A DNA stretch of 64,000 nucleotides from Durusdinium trenchii (lineage: Eukaryota > Sar > Dinophyceae > Suessiales > Symbiodiniaceae): positions 131,125-195,124 of the forward strand of contig CAXAMN010026384.1 in NCBI GenBank assembly GCA_963970005.1. The letters run 5' to 3'. Shown piece after piece: positions 21,623-31,148 of this stretch. Numbering within the stretch: position 1 is the first letter of the stretch; the number at the start of each line of letters is the position of its first letter. Under the pieces are notes generated by a model. It was not told the origin of the DNA. It did no database searches and saw only the letters and a list, made by a program, of their open reading frames with translations. The position numbers and the translations under genes were made by a program.

Positions 21623-22408
21623 ATGCCATCTCATGCAGACCAGGTTCGACTTCTCCATCGAACCACTATCGCCCTCAGTCAGCTTTATCGATTGCTCCAG
21701 CAAGCAACGGACATCCTGTCCAACTTGCACAGTTTTTATCTCGTCCATACACAACAGGTCGACCCTCATTTTCACCGACCTTTTCAGACTCTCTCACCAG
21801 CTCCCATCACAGCCGTCCCCATTCCCTCCCCCACCTCTTCGTGCGACTCGGCGCCTGCTGCTCCCATCAAACATGCACCACAGGAACCTCCTCCTTCCCA
21901 AGCATCCTCGGCTTCTTCTTCATCGCCACTACAGCCACAACCCAAGCGCAAACGTCAGCCTCCACCACCCCCCAACGAAGATGCAGATTGGGATGCTTGG
22001 GACGCTGATGCAGATATCCGCCTTGTTGAGCTCAAAACTGATACTCGTCTCCGCCCGAACTGGAACTACGTTGCCCGTCGAGTAGGTTTTTCCATTGAGC
22101 AGTGCAAAGCACGTTGGGAAGAACTCCAAGCACCCCCACACCAACACGAGGCAGTCCACCCACCACCGTCACCTACACCCACTTCACCTGCCAACACACC
22201 ACCGGCCTCACCGGCCCAGATGCCTCTCTCGGCATCAGCGCTTCCACCGCCGGCATCACTTTCAGCCCCAGACTTCTCCTACACACCCACACCACCTCCA
22301 TCGCCTGCACCGGCTGCCCCAGTCACACCTGATGCCGTACCAGAAATCACCAGTGAGGACAGTCATCCGGAACTCGCAGCGGCTGACATCGGTAGCTATT
22401 TTGTATAG
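21623..22408 (+). CDS. Element ORF2: Myb/SANT-like DNA-binding protein
   Basis: The first ATG of the open frame is at 21623 and gives 261 residues. An N-terminal helical segment (VRLLHRTTIALSQLYRLLQQ) is followed by a proline/serine linker and a basic PKRKRQ nuclear-localisation-like motif. Around residues 115-160 the WDAWDADADIRLVELK...NWNYVARRVG...CKARWEEL segment has the tryptophan/hydrophobic spacing of a Myb/SANT-like (trihelix) DNA-binding domain. The C-terminus is again proline-rich. The likely role is binding DNA, perhaps the element's own repeats or the target site; this is inferred from the domain alone. Confidence 0.7.
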   Translation: MPSHADQVRLLHRTTIALSQLYRLLQQATDILSNLHSFYLVHTQQVDPHFHRPFQTLSPAPITAVPIPSPTSSCDSAPAAPIKHAPQEPPPSQASSASSSSPLQPQPKRKRQPPPPPNEDADWDAWDADADIRLVELKTDTRLRPNWNYVARRVGFSIEQCKARWEELQAPPHQHEAVHPPPSPTPTSPANTPPASPAQMPLSASALPPPASLSAPDFSYTPTPPPSPAPAAPVTPDAVPEITSEDSHPELAAADIGSYFV

Positions 22409-22581
22409 TTTCAGTTTCACCCAGCTCTCTTCGGCGCGCCATCAGCAAACAAGTCCATGCACTGCAGCACTGTTATGCACTTTGAATTCCGTTCATTTTT
22501 CCTGCACGTAACCACTTTGTACAGTTGCTTCTCGGTTTTGAGCTTTCGCGATCTTTGGATGTTGATTTCCGACCTATCTTT

Positions 22582-22594
22582 CTGCAGCCGTTTT
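22582..22594 (+). promoter_or_regulatory. CTGCAGCCGTTTT motif ahead of ORF3
   Basis: Variant of the recurrent CCGCAGCC(A/G)TTTT motif, 41 bp upstream of the ORF3 ATG. Confidence 0.45.
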
Positions 22595-22634
22595 CATTTT
22601 GACTGCTGTCAGCCTCCCACGACCTTTGCTCAGC

Positions 22635-23186
22635 ATGGCTTCAATTGCCCTCGGACCTCCTTCAGCCTTGTCGTCGTCTCCTACGGAGCAATCTTCAGCG
22701 GCCGAGACATACTTCCTCCCGGACAATCCTCCCCCACACTTGACTCCTTCACTCACACACAATCCAGAGCTTCCTCTCTTGCGCGGCCTTCTCGATTGCC
22801 TCGGCAACGTGGTCAATCAGCTCCTCAATCACCCCACGATCAACAGCCCCATACTGGACAATACTTTGTTCACAGACACTGATGCCTTCCGACTCTACTT
22901 TCAATACCATGAAAGTATCACAGAGCTGACCCGAATCACTCTACGTCTCAAACGCGCCAGCAAACTGCTTCAGTTTGTACCAGGCCCTCCGGGCCACCAG
23001 GGCAGCTATCGCATCAATCCCTCAGTGCCTTTCCCACCGGACACCACCGACTTCCTCGCAGAAGAGCTACACATTGTCCACCCACCTCGAAATCACCATC
23101 CTCAGCCTCGCCGCCAGCGCCAGCTGCTACCCTCCAGAACAACAGCCAGAGACCGCTCCAGATCCCGAGACACCTCTATCTCGTAG
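22635..23186 (+). CDS. Element ORF3: small helical protein with RS tail
   Basis: The ATG at 22635 starts a 183-residue protein. After a Ser/Pro-rich start comes ELPLLRGLLDCLGNVVNQLL, then LFTDTDAFRLYFQYHESI and a basic helix, QFVPGPPG and GSYRINPSVPFPP, ending with an RDRSRSRD tail. The same order of motifs is found in ORF4, so the two are tandem paralogues. I know no family for the domain. Confidence 0.65.
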   Translation: MASIALGPPSALSSSPTEQSSAAETYFLPDNPPPHLTPSLTHNPELPLLRGLLDCLGNVVNQLLNHPTINSPILDNTLFTDTDAFRLYFQYHESITELTRITLRLKRASKLLQFVPGPPGHQGSYRINPSVPFPPDTTDFLAEELHIVHPPRNHHPQPRRQRQLLPSRTTARDRSRSRDTSIS

Positions 23187-23354
23187 CTGCTCATTTCCAC
23201 CACAGTGAGCCGATCTGTATATAGTTTTTCAAGCCACCATTTGCTCAGCAGTCGAGATAAAGCTCCAATGCCGATCTCACGACTTTTCAATCAATCCCCC
23301 CACCATCAGCACTGTCCAATGACCTTTCACATGCATTGTATTATATGCGTAATA

Positions 23355-23368
23355 CCGCAGCCGTTTTG
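23355..23368 (+). promoter_or_regulatory. CCGCAGCCGTTTTG motif ahead of ORF4
   Basis: Copy of the recurrent motif 44 bp before the ORF4 ATG. It is preceded by ATATGCG, which also precedes the copy at 24284. Confidence 0.5.
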
Positions 23369-23411
23369 TTGAGACTGCCTTCCGCCATCAGCTCTGCCAT
23401 CCATCACTGCT

Positions 23412-24175
23412 ATGGCTGATTCCGACTTTGGCTTTGCTTCACCACCTGCCGACGCTACACCAATGGAAGGAACTTTCCAGGGCACAGCTCAGCCCCCTGC
23501 AGCCGCCAATTTTTTTCCCAGGGAACCCTCTTCCCTATCTTGCGCCATCGGCCACTCACCAACCGGAATTATTGCTGCTCTCATGGATGATCGCCACACT
23601 TCGCACCTTGGTCACAGATCTCCAGAACCATCCCATACTCACAGATCCCATCCCCTATTCTTCTTCTTTCACAGATCAACAGGCCTACCGCCTCTACCTA
23701 CAAGTCCGGAACACCTTGCGCCATCACCATCACCGCCGACCTATGCCAGGGCATCAGCATACTCCAATTCCTGCCCGGCTCACCGGGCTCACCTGGCCAC
23801 TACAGGATGGACCCAGCCGCTCGGTTCCCACCATTCTCTACAACCAACTTCCTCTCTACACCAATTCCACCACTGACTCGCCCGCCAACAGCCCTCCCAC
23901 CACAACACCGCCTGATCACACATCTCACTCCACGAGCCAGATCCCGTTCCCGGGACAGGCCCTCTACAACCACTACTACCACCACCACCACCACATCAGC
24001 GTCCCCAGCCCATACGCCGGGCCACCGACCTTTCTCCGATCTCACCAATTCCCACAGCCATCGCAGTTCCCTACATCAATCTCTCTGGGCTGCTACATCA
24101 ACACCCTCTTCGAGTCCATCCGCCAGCACCTGGCAGCTTCATTCAGGCCCCGATTACACTGGCTCTTCAAGGTAG
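23412..24175 (+). pseudogene. Element ORF4: frameshifted paralogue of ORF3
   Basis: The ATG at 23412 opens a frame that resembles the ORF3 start, but homology moves to another frame near a run of seven T (about 23512) and again near 23715. Following the homology across frames gives the ORF3 order: an ELLLL helix, SFTDQQAYRLYLQV, ILQFLPGSPGSPGHYRMDP, and an RARSRSRD tail, ending at 24175. The shift at a homopolymer could be a sequencing indel, a mutation or programmed frameshifting. The duplication probably arose inside the element. Confidence 0.6.
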
Positions 24176-24283
24176 TCCGCTGTTTCACCCTCGCATTGAA
24201 TCTTTCAAGCTCCGGAAAATTATTGCTCTAAGATCACCAGTTTCAGCATCTCACCAGTTTCTGTACAGTTATATGCGACCTTC

Positions 24284-24297
24284 CCGCAGCCGTTTTT
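24284..24297 (+). promoter_or_regulatory. CCGCAGCCGTTTTT motif ahead of ORF5
   Basis: Copy of the recurrent motif 40 bp before the ORF5 ATG, again preceded by ATATGCG. Confidence 0.5.
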
Positions 24298-24336
24298 GCG
24301 CCCCCACGGCCCCCGATTTGGCTCCGCATCCGCGCC

Positions 24337-24940
24337 ATGCCCATTGATCTTGACTCTCCAGATTGGGATCCCAGCCCCTCAGCGCTTGAGGACCTTCAAA
24401 GCGATCCTTACACATTGCCTGCCATCAAAGTCGAAGAACCGGATTTGCCAGAAATCAAATCAGAGTCAATCAAAGATGAGCCTACGCAACCCACCCATCC
24501 AACCCCATTCGGGGTCCAACCAATCACTGGCACCACCACTTCAGCCTTTTCTCCACCTCCAAAAACACCTCCAGTTCCCGCACCTTCTCCTCCCAAACAA
24601 TACAACACGCTCCAATCGCGCACTACCGCGCCACAATGGCCGCATCCTACCTTTTCACTTCTCGCATCACATCCTTGAGTACTTGGATTCCAACAAGGAC
24701 CGGCCTTCTGCCACTCCGGCGGCACCACCTTATCCAGCACCACCACCGGCCTTCCCTGCGCACGGCATCCCACCACCACCACAGCCCGCACCACCAGCCT
24801 TATTTCCACCCCTTCCCCCACTACCAGAACTCCCACTCACAGATCAACAGGCCAACCGACTTACCACTGCTATCCTGCGGATTGCGCGCCGCGCGGCTGC
24901 TGCAGCCGCTACCAACATGCTTGTCGACCACGAGCCCTGA
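24337..24940 (+). pseudogene. Element ORF5: acidic/proline-rich protein with one frameshift
   Basis: The ATG at 24337 encodes an acidic start (DLDSPDWDPSPSALEDLQSD) with an IKVEEPD segment resembling a SUMO-attachment consensus. The frame stops at 24678, but the credible continuation lies in the next frame from about 24640 (HHILEYLDSNKDR), then a proline-rich stretch and a C-terminal LTDQQANRLTTAILRIARR helix, stopping at 24940. The TDQQAxRL motif is shared with ORF3 and ORF4, so a third family member is possible. Confidence 0.5.
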
Positions 24941-25095
24941 GGCAAGCCTGCCATTCCCGTTGTTTCACACGACAACAGCTTCTCTTAGCCGCAAAAAACC
25001 TTCCTTCGTCATGGCACGCAAGTCTTCTCACATTGCACCCTTTCACTCCAACTCTTTTTCCGACCACATGAGCTGCAGAACTATACTCGCCATTT

Positions 25096-25107
25096 CCGCA
25101 GCCATTT
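25096..25107 (+). promoter_or_regulatory. CCGCAGCCATTT motif ahead of ORF6
   Basis: Copy of the recurrent motif. If the CAG acts as an acceptor, the ORF6 start would be the ATG at 25176 rather than the upstream one at 25011. Confidence 0.45.
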
Positions 25108-25175
25108 GCACTTCATTTGGTTTCGGTTTTGTTCTTGGTTCTTTTGGTTTTCTCGCCCCCCATCGCCCATTCGCA

Positions 25176-26570
25176 ATGAGTGCCCACCCGCCGCCTAGTG
25201 AAGCCAGTGACTCATCCTTTTGGGCTTCCGTCTACACACAGGAGCCGCCCAACGTTCTTTGCGGCGTCCTCACAGACCTTAACCTCCATCGATTCACGCT
25301 GCATCAGCACCTCTCCACACACCGTGCCCTCACAGAGACGCCACTCCTCCATACCCCGTTTCAACAAGCTTTGCCAGAAGCACTACAGCCTCACCTTCAA
25401 CTGTACACCAGCAGCGTCCAACAGATTGAAGTCCATGTCCGCAGGGCACTCACAGCCCTAGATGCTTTGGGCAGGCATCCTCCACGGGTCTACATCCAGG
25501 AGCTCGACTCCACTCTCGACGACGATTCAGCTTCTGAGATTCTTTTCCCCACTGCTGACGAACTTGTGCCGGGGCGCCCTATTCGTACACCCCCCATCAC
25601 ACGGCATCACCTTCGCGACAGTTCCACAGCTGCTTGCACCCTGCAACATGCTTCAGCTCAGACTACCCTCACTACCTCGCACACCCAATCTACCCAAACC
25701 GACTTTATCACTCTACTCTTTCACGAAGAGCAACAGACCACTCCGAACCCGGACCTTTGGTCAGCCGCTACCCAAACTGACCACTCCCTGTCACACGCCA
25801 CAGCCCAGACAGATCTTCATTCTATGGTCCTTGCGCCGGCTTTCGCTACTCCCAACCAGCACCACACACCTACTACCTCCGCCACGACTGCAGATACTGC
25901 TCCCGCACAAACTGCAGCACCACCACCCACCGATGCCACCTCCCTCTCTAACAAACAACCCAACGCTGACCCAGCACACTGGCAATACGCCAACTTCATT
26001 CCCACCCCACCAGTTGATCAGATCCCTCCTCCAGCAGGACCAGCCGACTTCATGTCACCCATTGGGGGTACACCCAGGAGCTCACGCTCCAAAACACCTC
26101 CACGCTCAACCACACCACACCGTACACGCTTCAGTCAGGGCCGCTCTGCTACACAGACCGACATCCGCCGCGGCTCCCCTGCACCACAACCACGAGCCAC
26201 TGCCTCCATTCCATTTCCACCACAACCATCCCAATCACCACCTACACAGTCACCAGCGTACCACGCACCGCAGATGACAGCCGCACCACCTGCCTCCCAC
26301 TACACCACACCGCCGCCTCCCGTCCAACTCCCCCATGCTTCCCCCACACCCTCGGCATCCATTCCTCCTGTTGCCCATGCTTGGCCGGCGCCCTACCCTA
26401 CACCAAAACCGGCACCGCCATCCCTGCGCATTCCCCAGCCGGCACCGCAGGCCAATGTCGGCCAACAACACATCTACTACCTGCCCAACCCCCAGCAACA
26501 CCGAGGCCATGTCCCGCTCCATGCTGAGAACTATGACCCAGCAAACGACCCATGGAGGACACCAGATTGA
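25176..26570 (+). CDS. Element ORF6: TQTD-repeat, proline-rich protein
   Basis: I chose the ATG at 25176, which lies after the motif at 25096; an in-frame ATG at 25011 is the alternative. About 120 N-terminal residues are of normal complexity with a predicted helix (LYTSSVQQIEVHVRRALTAL). The rest is Pro/Thr/Ser-rich and contains four TQTD-like motifs (STQTD near 25690, ATQTD near 25770, AQTD near 25803, ATQTD near 26150). TQT motifs are the classic binding site of dynein light chain LC8, so multivalent LC8 binding is a reasonable inference. The C-terminus has conserved-looking YYLPNPQQHR and DPANDPWRTPD segments. Confidence 0.65.
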   Translation: MSAHPPPSEASDSSFWASVYTQEPPNVLCGVLTDLNLHRFTLHQHLSTHRALTETPLLHTPFQQALPEALQPHLQLYTSSVQQIEVHVRRALTALDALGRHPPRVYIQELDSTLDDDSASEILFPTADELVPGRPIRTPPITRHHLRDSSTAACTLQHASAQTTLTTSHTQSTQTDFITLLFHEEQQTTPNPDLWSAATQTDHSLSHATAQTDLHSMVLAPAFATPNQHHTPTTSATTADTAPAQTAAPPPTDATSLSNKQPNADPAHWQYANFIPTPPVDQIPPPAGPADFMSPIGGTPRSSRSKTPPRSTTPHRTRFSQGRSATQTDIRRGSPAPQPRATASIPFPPQPSQSPPTQSPAYHAPQMTAAPPASHYTTPPPPVQLPHASPTPSASIPPVAHAWPAPYPTPKPAPPSLRIPQPAPQANVGQQHIYYLPNPQQHRGHVPLHAENYDPANDPWRTPD

Positions 26571-27017
26571 CCAGCTACAGCGCTGATCAGCTGTAGCTCC
26601 GCCCACTGATGTGCGTCACAGAGCCACCATTGACGACGACCAGCTTCCACATGCACTCTGATTCCCACTGGCTCTCGCAGCCTGTGGTCTGTGGACCCTT
26701 CATGGACGTTGGCCGTTTCACCCGCACCACGAAAAAAAGCCTCCGCTGCCAAGGTAACTGTCTATGTCACACTTACAACCACCGTTGTCTAGCAAGAATT
26801 CAACATTGTTGTGTGTCTTTTCCACTTTTGGCCTCTTTTGGGTTCAACAACACTCTCGGACTTACTGCAGCTTTTTCCAATTTCTCCAATTATTTCATTA
26901 TACAGGAGTTGTGCTGCGTTTACCCATGACATTCGAATCTTCCACTTGCTTCTGCTAGCTTTCTTGCTCAAACGACTCAACTATCCCTATCAGTCTCGAC
27001 TCTGCCTGGCACTCACC

Positions 27018-28250
27018 ATGGATGCCCAATGGCAACAATATTACTGGAATCATTACTTGATGCATCAGCAACAGCTTGTTCCGGGCTCTGACAATGCCCA
27101 CTACACGCCGACCAGCGCTTACGGCCCCATGAGCCACTCCATCCGCACACACCAACAGCATCAACCTCATCCTTACACGCCACCGCCATCGACAACACCA
27201 CCAACCCACACACCACCATCCCACACGCCACCGGCCACCACGTCTCCAGCTTTTCCACCGCCGCCGCCGCCACCACTGCCAACGACATCACCCACCACAC
27301 CACAACCGAAATCCTTCCAACACAGTCCCACCCACTCGGCTCCACCAGCACCTCCAGCAACAGTTCCATTCCCAACTCCACCCATCCAAGATTCCTGGCA
27401 CTCCACCGACTCCTGCTGGGACGCCAACGCCGTCCACGGTCATCAACTCCACCGTCACATACAACCCACACAGTGGTCTCGACGAGTGGGGATCGCAGGC
27501 TTGCCGACTTTTGAAGTGTTCCCTTGGTTATTGGCGTACCATGGGACAGCGGACTTCACTGCCAGGACGCTCAGTCACGGCAAGTTTTGCGGGCTCATTC
27601 CTACGAGGAGTGTTGCCGAGTCAGTTTTCACTACCCATCTCCTTCAGGAGATTCGCGATAAGCGTCTGGACTTGGACGCTATCGCCGAGGCCATCCACAC
27701 CAAAGCCGGCACCACCGTACCCAACAAAACTACACAAGCACGCGCATTCCACTCTCCTCTCATCACATTGCTAACCGACCAATTACAGGCCCACTCCCCC
27801 GCGGTTGCCGAAGGCTCTGCCATCCGAGCGCTCAAGGCCACCTCTGACGATCTTGCCCGAGCACGAGAGAAACTCCAGGCACATGGACTCGAACTCACCC
27901 CCAAGAAAGACACGGGCCGTCCCAGCGCTCCCTCCAAACCCACACCCCCGACCCCACCTCACCAACCACCAGCGCTCCCAGACGTGCTTCAGCCGTCCTA
28001 TCCCACTCTCAAGGACGACGCCCCCGAAACATGGACCGCGCCCTCCATTCAACACTGGATGCGGTCTTTTGAGCCCAAGATCCAAGACGCAGCCCAGGAA
28101 ATCATGCGTCTCCTCCAGACTAGCAAAGTCTCCACCGACCAACTCAAGGAGGCCGCGACCCGTTATGGCCTCCCCTTGGCTCGGGTGAGCAAGCTCTCGA
28201 TCAAGAGCCTCCAACATATTGCGAGTGTGGGGGCTGCCATCGCATGCTGA
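27018..28250 (+). CDS. Element ORF7: proline-rich N-terminus, helical C-terminal domain
   Basis: The ATG at 27018 (context CACCATGG) gives 410 residues. The first ~130 are Gln/His/Pro-rich. From about residue 150 a globular region reads VGIAGLPTFEVFPWLLAYHG, followed by a long helical part (LLQEIRDKRLDLDAIAEAI; AIRALKATSDDLARAREKL). The C-terminal ~70 residues (WMRSFEPKIQDAAQEIMRLL...RYGLPLARVSKLSIKSLQHI) look like a separate helical bundle. I do not recognise a family. A nucleocapsid-like role is possible because the ORF precedes the RT ORF, but nothing in the sequence proves it. Confidence 0.6.
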   Translation: MDAQWQQYYWNHYLMHQQQLVPGSDNAHYTPTSAYGPMSHSIRTHQQHQPHPYTPPPSTTPPTHTPPSHTPPATTSPAFPPPPPPPLPTTSPTTPQPKSFQHSPTHSAPPAPPATVPFPTPPIQDSWHSTDSCWDANAVHGHQLHRHIQPTQWSRRVGIAGLPTFEVFPWLLAYHGTADFTARTLSHGKFCGLIPTRSVAESVFTTHLLQEIRDKRLDLDAIAEAIHTKAGTTVPNKTTQARAFHSPLITLLTDQLQAHSPAVAEGSAIRALKATSDDLARAREKLQAHGLELTPKKDTGRPSAPSKPTPPTPPHQPPALPDVLQPSYPTLKDDAPETWTAPSIQHWMRSFEPKIQDAAQEIMRLLQTSKVSTDQLKEAATRYGLPLARVSKLSIKSLQHIASVGAAIAC

Positions 28251-28438
28251 CTAGCCTTGAACAGCCAAAGCCAACCGCATCACACCACACTCCACCAACT
28301 CTTCCGTCTACACCAAGCACTCTCCACTCTCATCCACTTCAGCCAATACATCGAGCGTGCCGAGGCCCTCTTTGCTGTGGGCCTCATACACATCACACTT
28401 CTCTTTTGCTACCCCTCACCCACCCAACGTTCTCAACA

Positions 28439-31148
28439 ATGGCGCAAACGACTTCAGCACCTCCACATCCAACCTCACACGTACCACTACCACAATTTTC
28501 TTTCCTCAAATGCAGTTTATGTCAAAACTATATTTCAACCCCACAGCCCCACAACGCTGCTACCATCAACACGGCCACTTTTACATCGGCTCCACCGGCA
28601 TTGGCATCCCGCACAGGGAACACAACCGTCGGGCAAAACTCAAACAGTTACAAAACAACATTCCAATTTCAGCTGAACTGACCCTTCGCTACTGGCATTC
28701 TCACAACAATATCCACCACTTCACTCCCATCCAACTTTCCTCACATGACACCTATGACCAGGCCTGGATCCAGGAACATTACCTCATTTCCAACTGGATG
28801 CCGCCACTCAACTGGCCTTTCATCTCCCATCACCTCAAGCTAAAAGCCCAAGGCTGGCAGTTCACCAAGCACCGTGCTCATTTCTACTCCCGTCTAGCCA
28901 CCCACAAGCGACTTTTCCGCAAGCTTCGCAGACGGCAACATGCCATCCACGAACCACATCTTTTCACATCCACTCGACTGCACGCCCTCGCCCTTCTCCG
29001 CGATCTCACCAAACACACTCGAGCATCCTTTGAAGCAGCAAAACAATTGCGCAGCGGCAAACACACAGACCTGGAGGTCTATGCCATCCGCCGAATGGCA
29101 GCCAACCTGGAGGAGCCTGGACGCAGCAGAGCACTCCACATCATCAACCAGGCCCTCAAGTATCGCAATCTCAGCCCGCCCAAGCCCAACACCCCCCTCA
29201 CCGTACCGTTCTTGGCCCACGACCATTTTCCCAAACACTGTGAACAGTGGCTCAAAACCACAATCCAGCAGCACAAGCACCTGGCCATCCCGCTCCACTT
29301 GCCTACTCACCGTCTGCGGGAGGCGGCCCACAAGACCCTCCGCGCTCACTTGCGCAACCACCGTACCTGGGAAGACACCTTGCGCAATCCTCCCGCCGCT
29401 ACTGATTTGCCATGTGCTTGCGCTCACCTCAAAACCATTCTACTTGATCCAAACACTCCCATGATCGACCACCACTACATCCTCACCCTCGAACAACTGG
29501 CATTACCACAGCACCTCCGCATCTTTTTGGCAGCCAATATGAACAGCACCTTTTACCCCAGCAAGGCCAGATATTTCCATGCCTTCCAGACAGCATTCAC
29601 CACATGGCTACGCATTCAAGGTCTACCACCCTCACTCACGCAACACCTGGAACCTTTTCTCCAGCACCAATGGAAGCTCCACATCGACCAGTTGAAACGA
29701 CACCCTCGCTTCACAGCTCGTCTACTCCGCCAACTCCAGGAATTTCTGGGAGACCAAGTCGTCCTCCATCACGCTGACCACGAACTACAACAATTGCGCA
29801 TTTTCTGCCCCCGCCAATACTTCACCGGGGCGCTCGCAACTTGGCAGACACCGGAACTCTTTGCACCCATGCCAACTCTTCAATCAATGATTGAAGAGTT
29901 CAACCAACATCCACGACCACCTCACCCAGACCATTCCTTCCAACCTCCGCGCACGCTACAAATGGGGCTTTAGAAAAGACTTCACCATCCCTCAAAGAGA
30001 AGAAGCACTGGAGAAAAGGTCGCACCATTATCTCATACTTCCAATCCCTCAGCGGCAACCTCCTCCGCATCACCAGCCGAGCCCTTGACATCGTCCTGCA
30101 ACACCTCTTTCCACAGCTTCCAGGCCAACTATCAATCCCACAACTGTGGTCCCACTTCCACTGCTACCTCAAAGACACACCACCCGACATCCCCCTCCAT
30201 GCCACCAAGGATGATCTTGTGGGCTTCTTCAACTCCGTTCCACAGCACCGCCTGATTGACGCTGCGCACTCCCTCGTTCAACAATGGCAACGTCAGAACG
30301 ACACCCACACCCTGACCGTTGACACCAAAGCCACTGGCAACCCTTTTCACCACTCCCACATTGGCCGGCACCACCGACGCCACCCCACACAACGCACCAT
30401 TCACACTGCAGACATTACAACCATTGTAGCATATGCACTCGATACCTGCATTTTCCGGGCATGCAATCACACTTACAAGCAAATCCGGGGGGCTGGGATT
30501 GGCTCCCAGCTCTCCCCTGCCCTTTGCAACGTTGCCGTTACCCTCATCGAACATTCCTGGCAGCAGCTACACAACAATCTCCTCCAGCACACAGCTCTTC
30601 ATTTTGCTTACTACCGCTACGTTGACAACCGTTTCATCGTCCACAACGAACATTTCCTCTCACACCCCGCCATCCAAACCCTCATCCACAACAACTTTTT
30701 CGGCGATCCCGTCGAATTGGAGACGGCGGACGACTTCCACCTATTGGGGTTCAACATTGACCTCCAGCAACGTACCATCACCTACATACAACCCACCCAA
30801 CCCTGGAAGATCAGGGACCACGCCAGCGCCGGTAGCCAGCGCTTGGCTTTGTCCGGCTTAGCTTCACGACTTCACTCCATCTACACCTACACCTTCCCAC
30901 CCCACCATGCCACCGCTGCGGCTGAAGCTTTGGTCCACCTTTACGCCCAAAAAGGGCATGACCTGCACGCGCGCAGGCGGTTTTTGAGAGAGAAAAAGAT
31001 TCGCATTCTCCATCGCTCGTTCTCTGCGCCGAGTACGGCGTCTTGTGTGTGTCACACCCTGGTTCTAAGGGCTTTCCACCTTCTCACCTTTTCACCACCA
31101 CTGAGACCGTTCTTCTTTTGCAACAAGCAGGGGGGCAGAGAGGACTAG
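28439..31148 (+). pseudogene. Element ORF8: GIY-YIG nuclease plus Penelope-type reverse transcriptase, frameshifted
   Basis: The ATG at 28439 begins a frame with a CSLC pair. The credible continuation from about 28560 is one frame away: HQHGHFYIGSTG (YIG at 28582), an Arg/His-containing helix, then QEHYLISNW...LNWP, matching the YIG, Arg, Glu and Asn landmarks of GIY-YIG nucleases. CxxC plus HxH before YIG suggests a zinc-binding insertion. A ~380-residue middle region follows. Near 29971 the frame shifts twice more, then the RT reads KKHWRKGRTIISYF, KDDLVGFFNSVP (motif A, 30207), GAGIGSQLSPALCN (motif B), YRYVDNRF (motif C, 30615) and LLGFNIDL, with an RRRFLREKKIR tail. The second catalytic Asp of YxDD is Asn. 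As it stands this copy cannot make one protein without frameshifting or correction. Confidence 0.8.
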
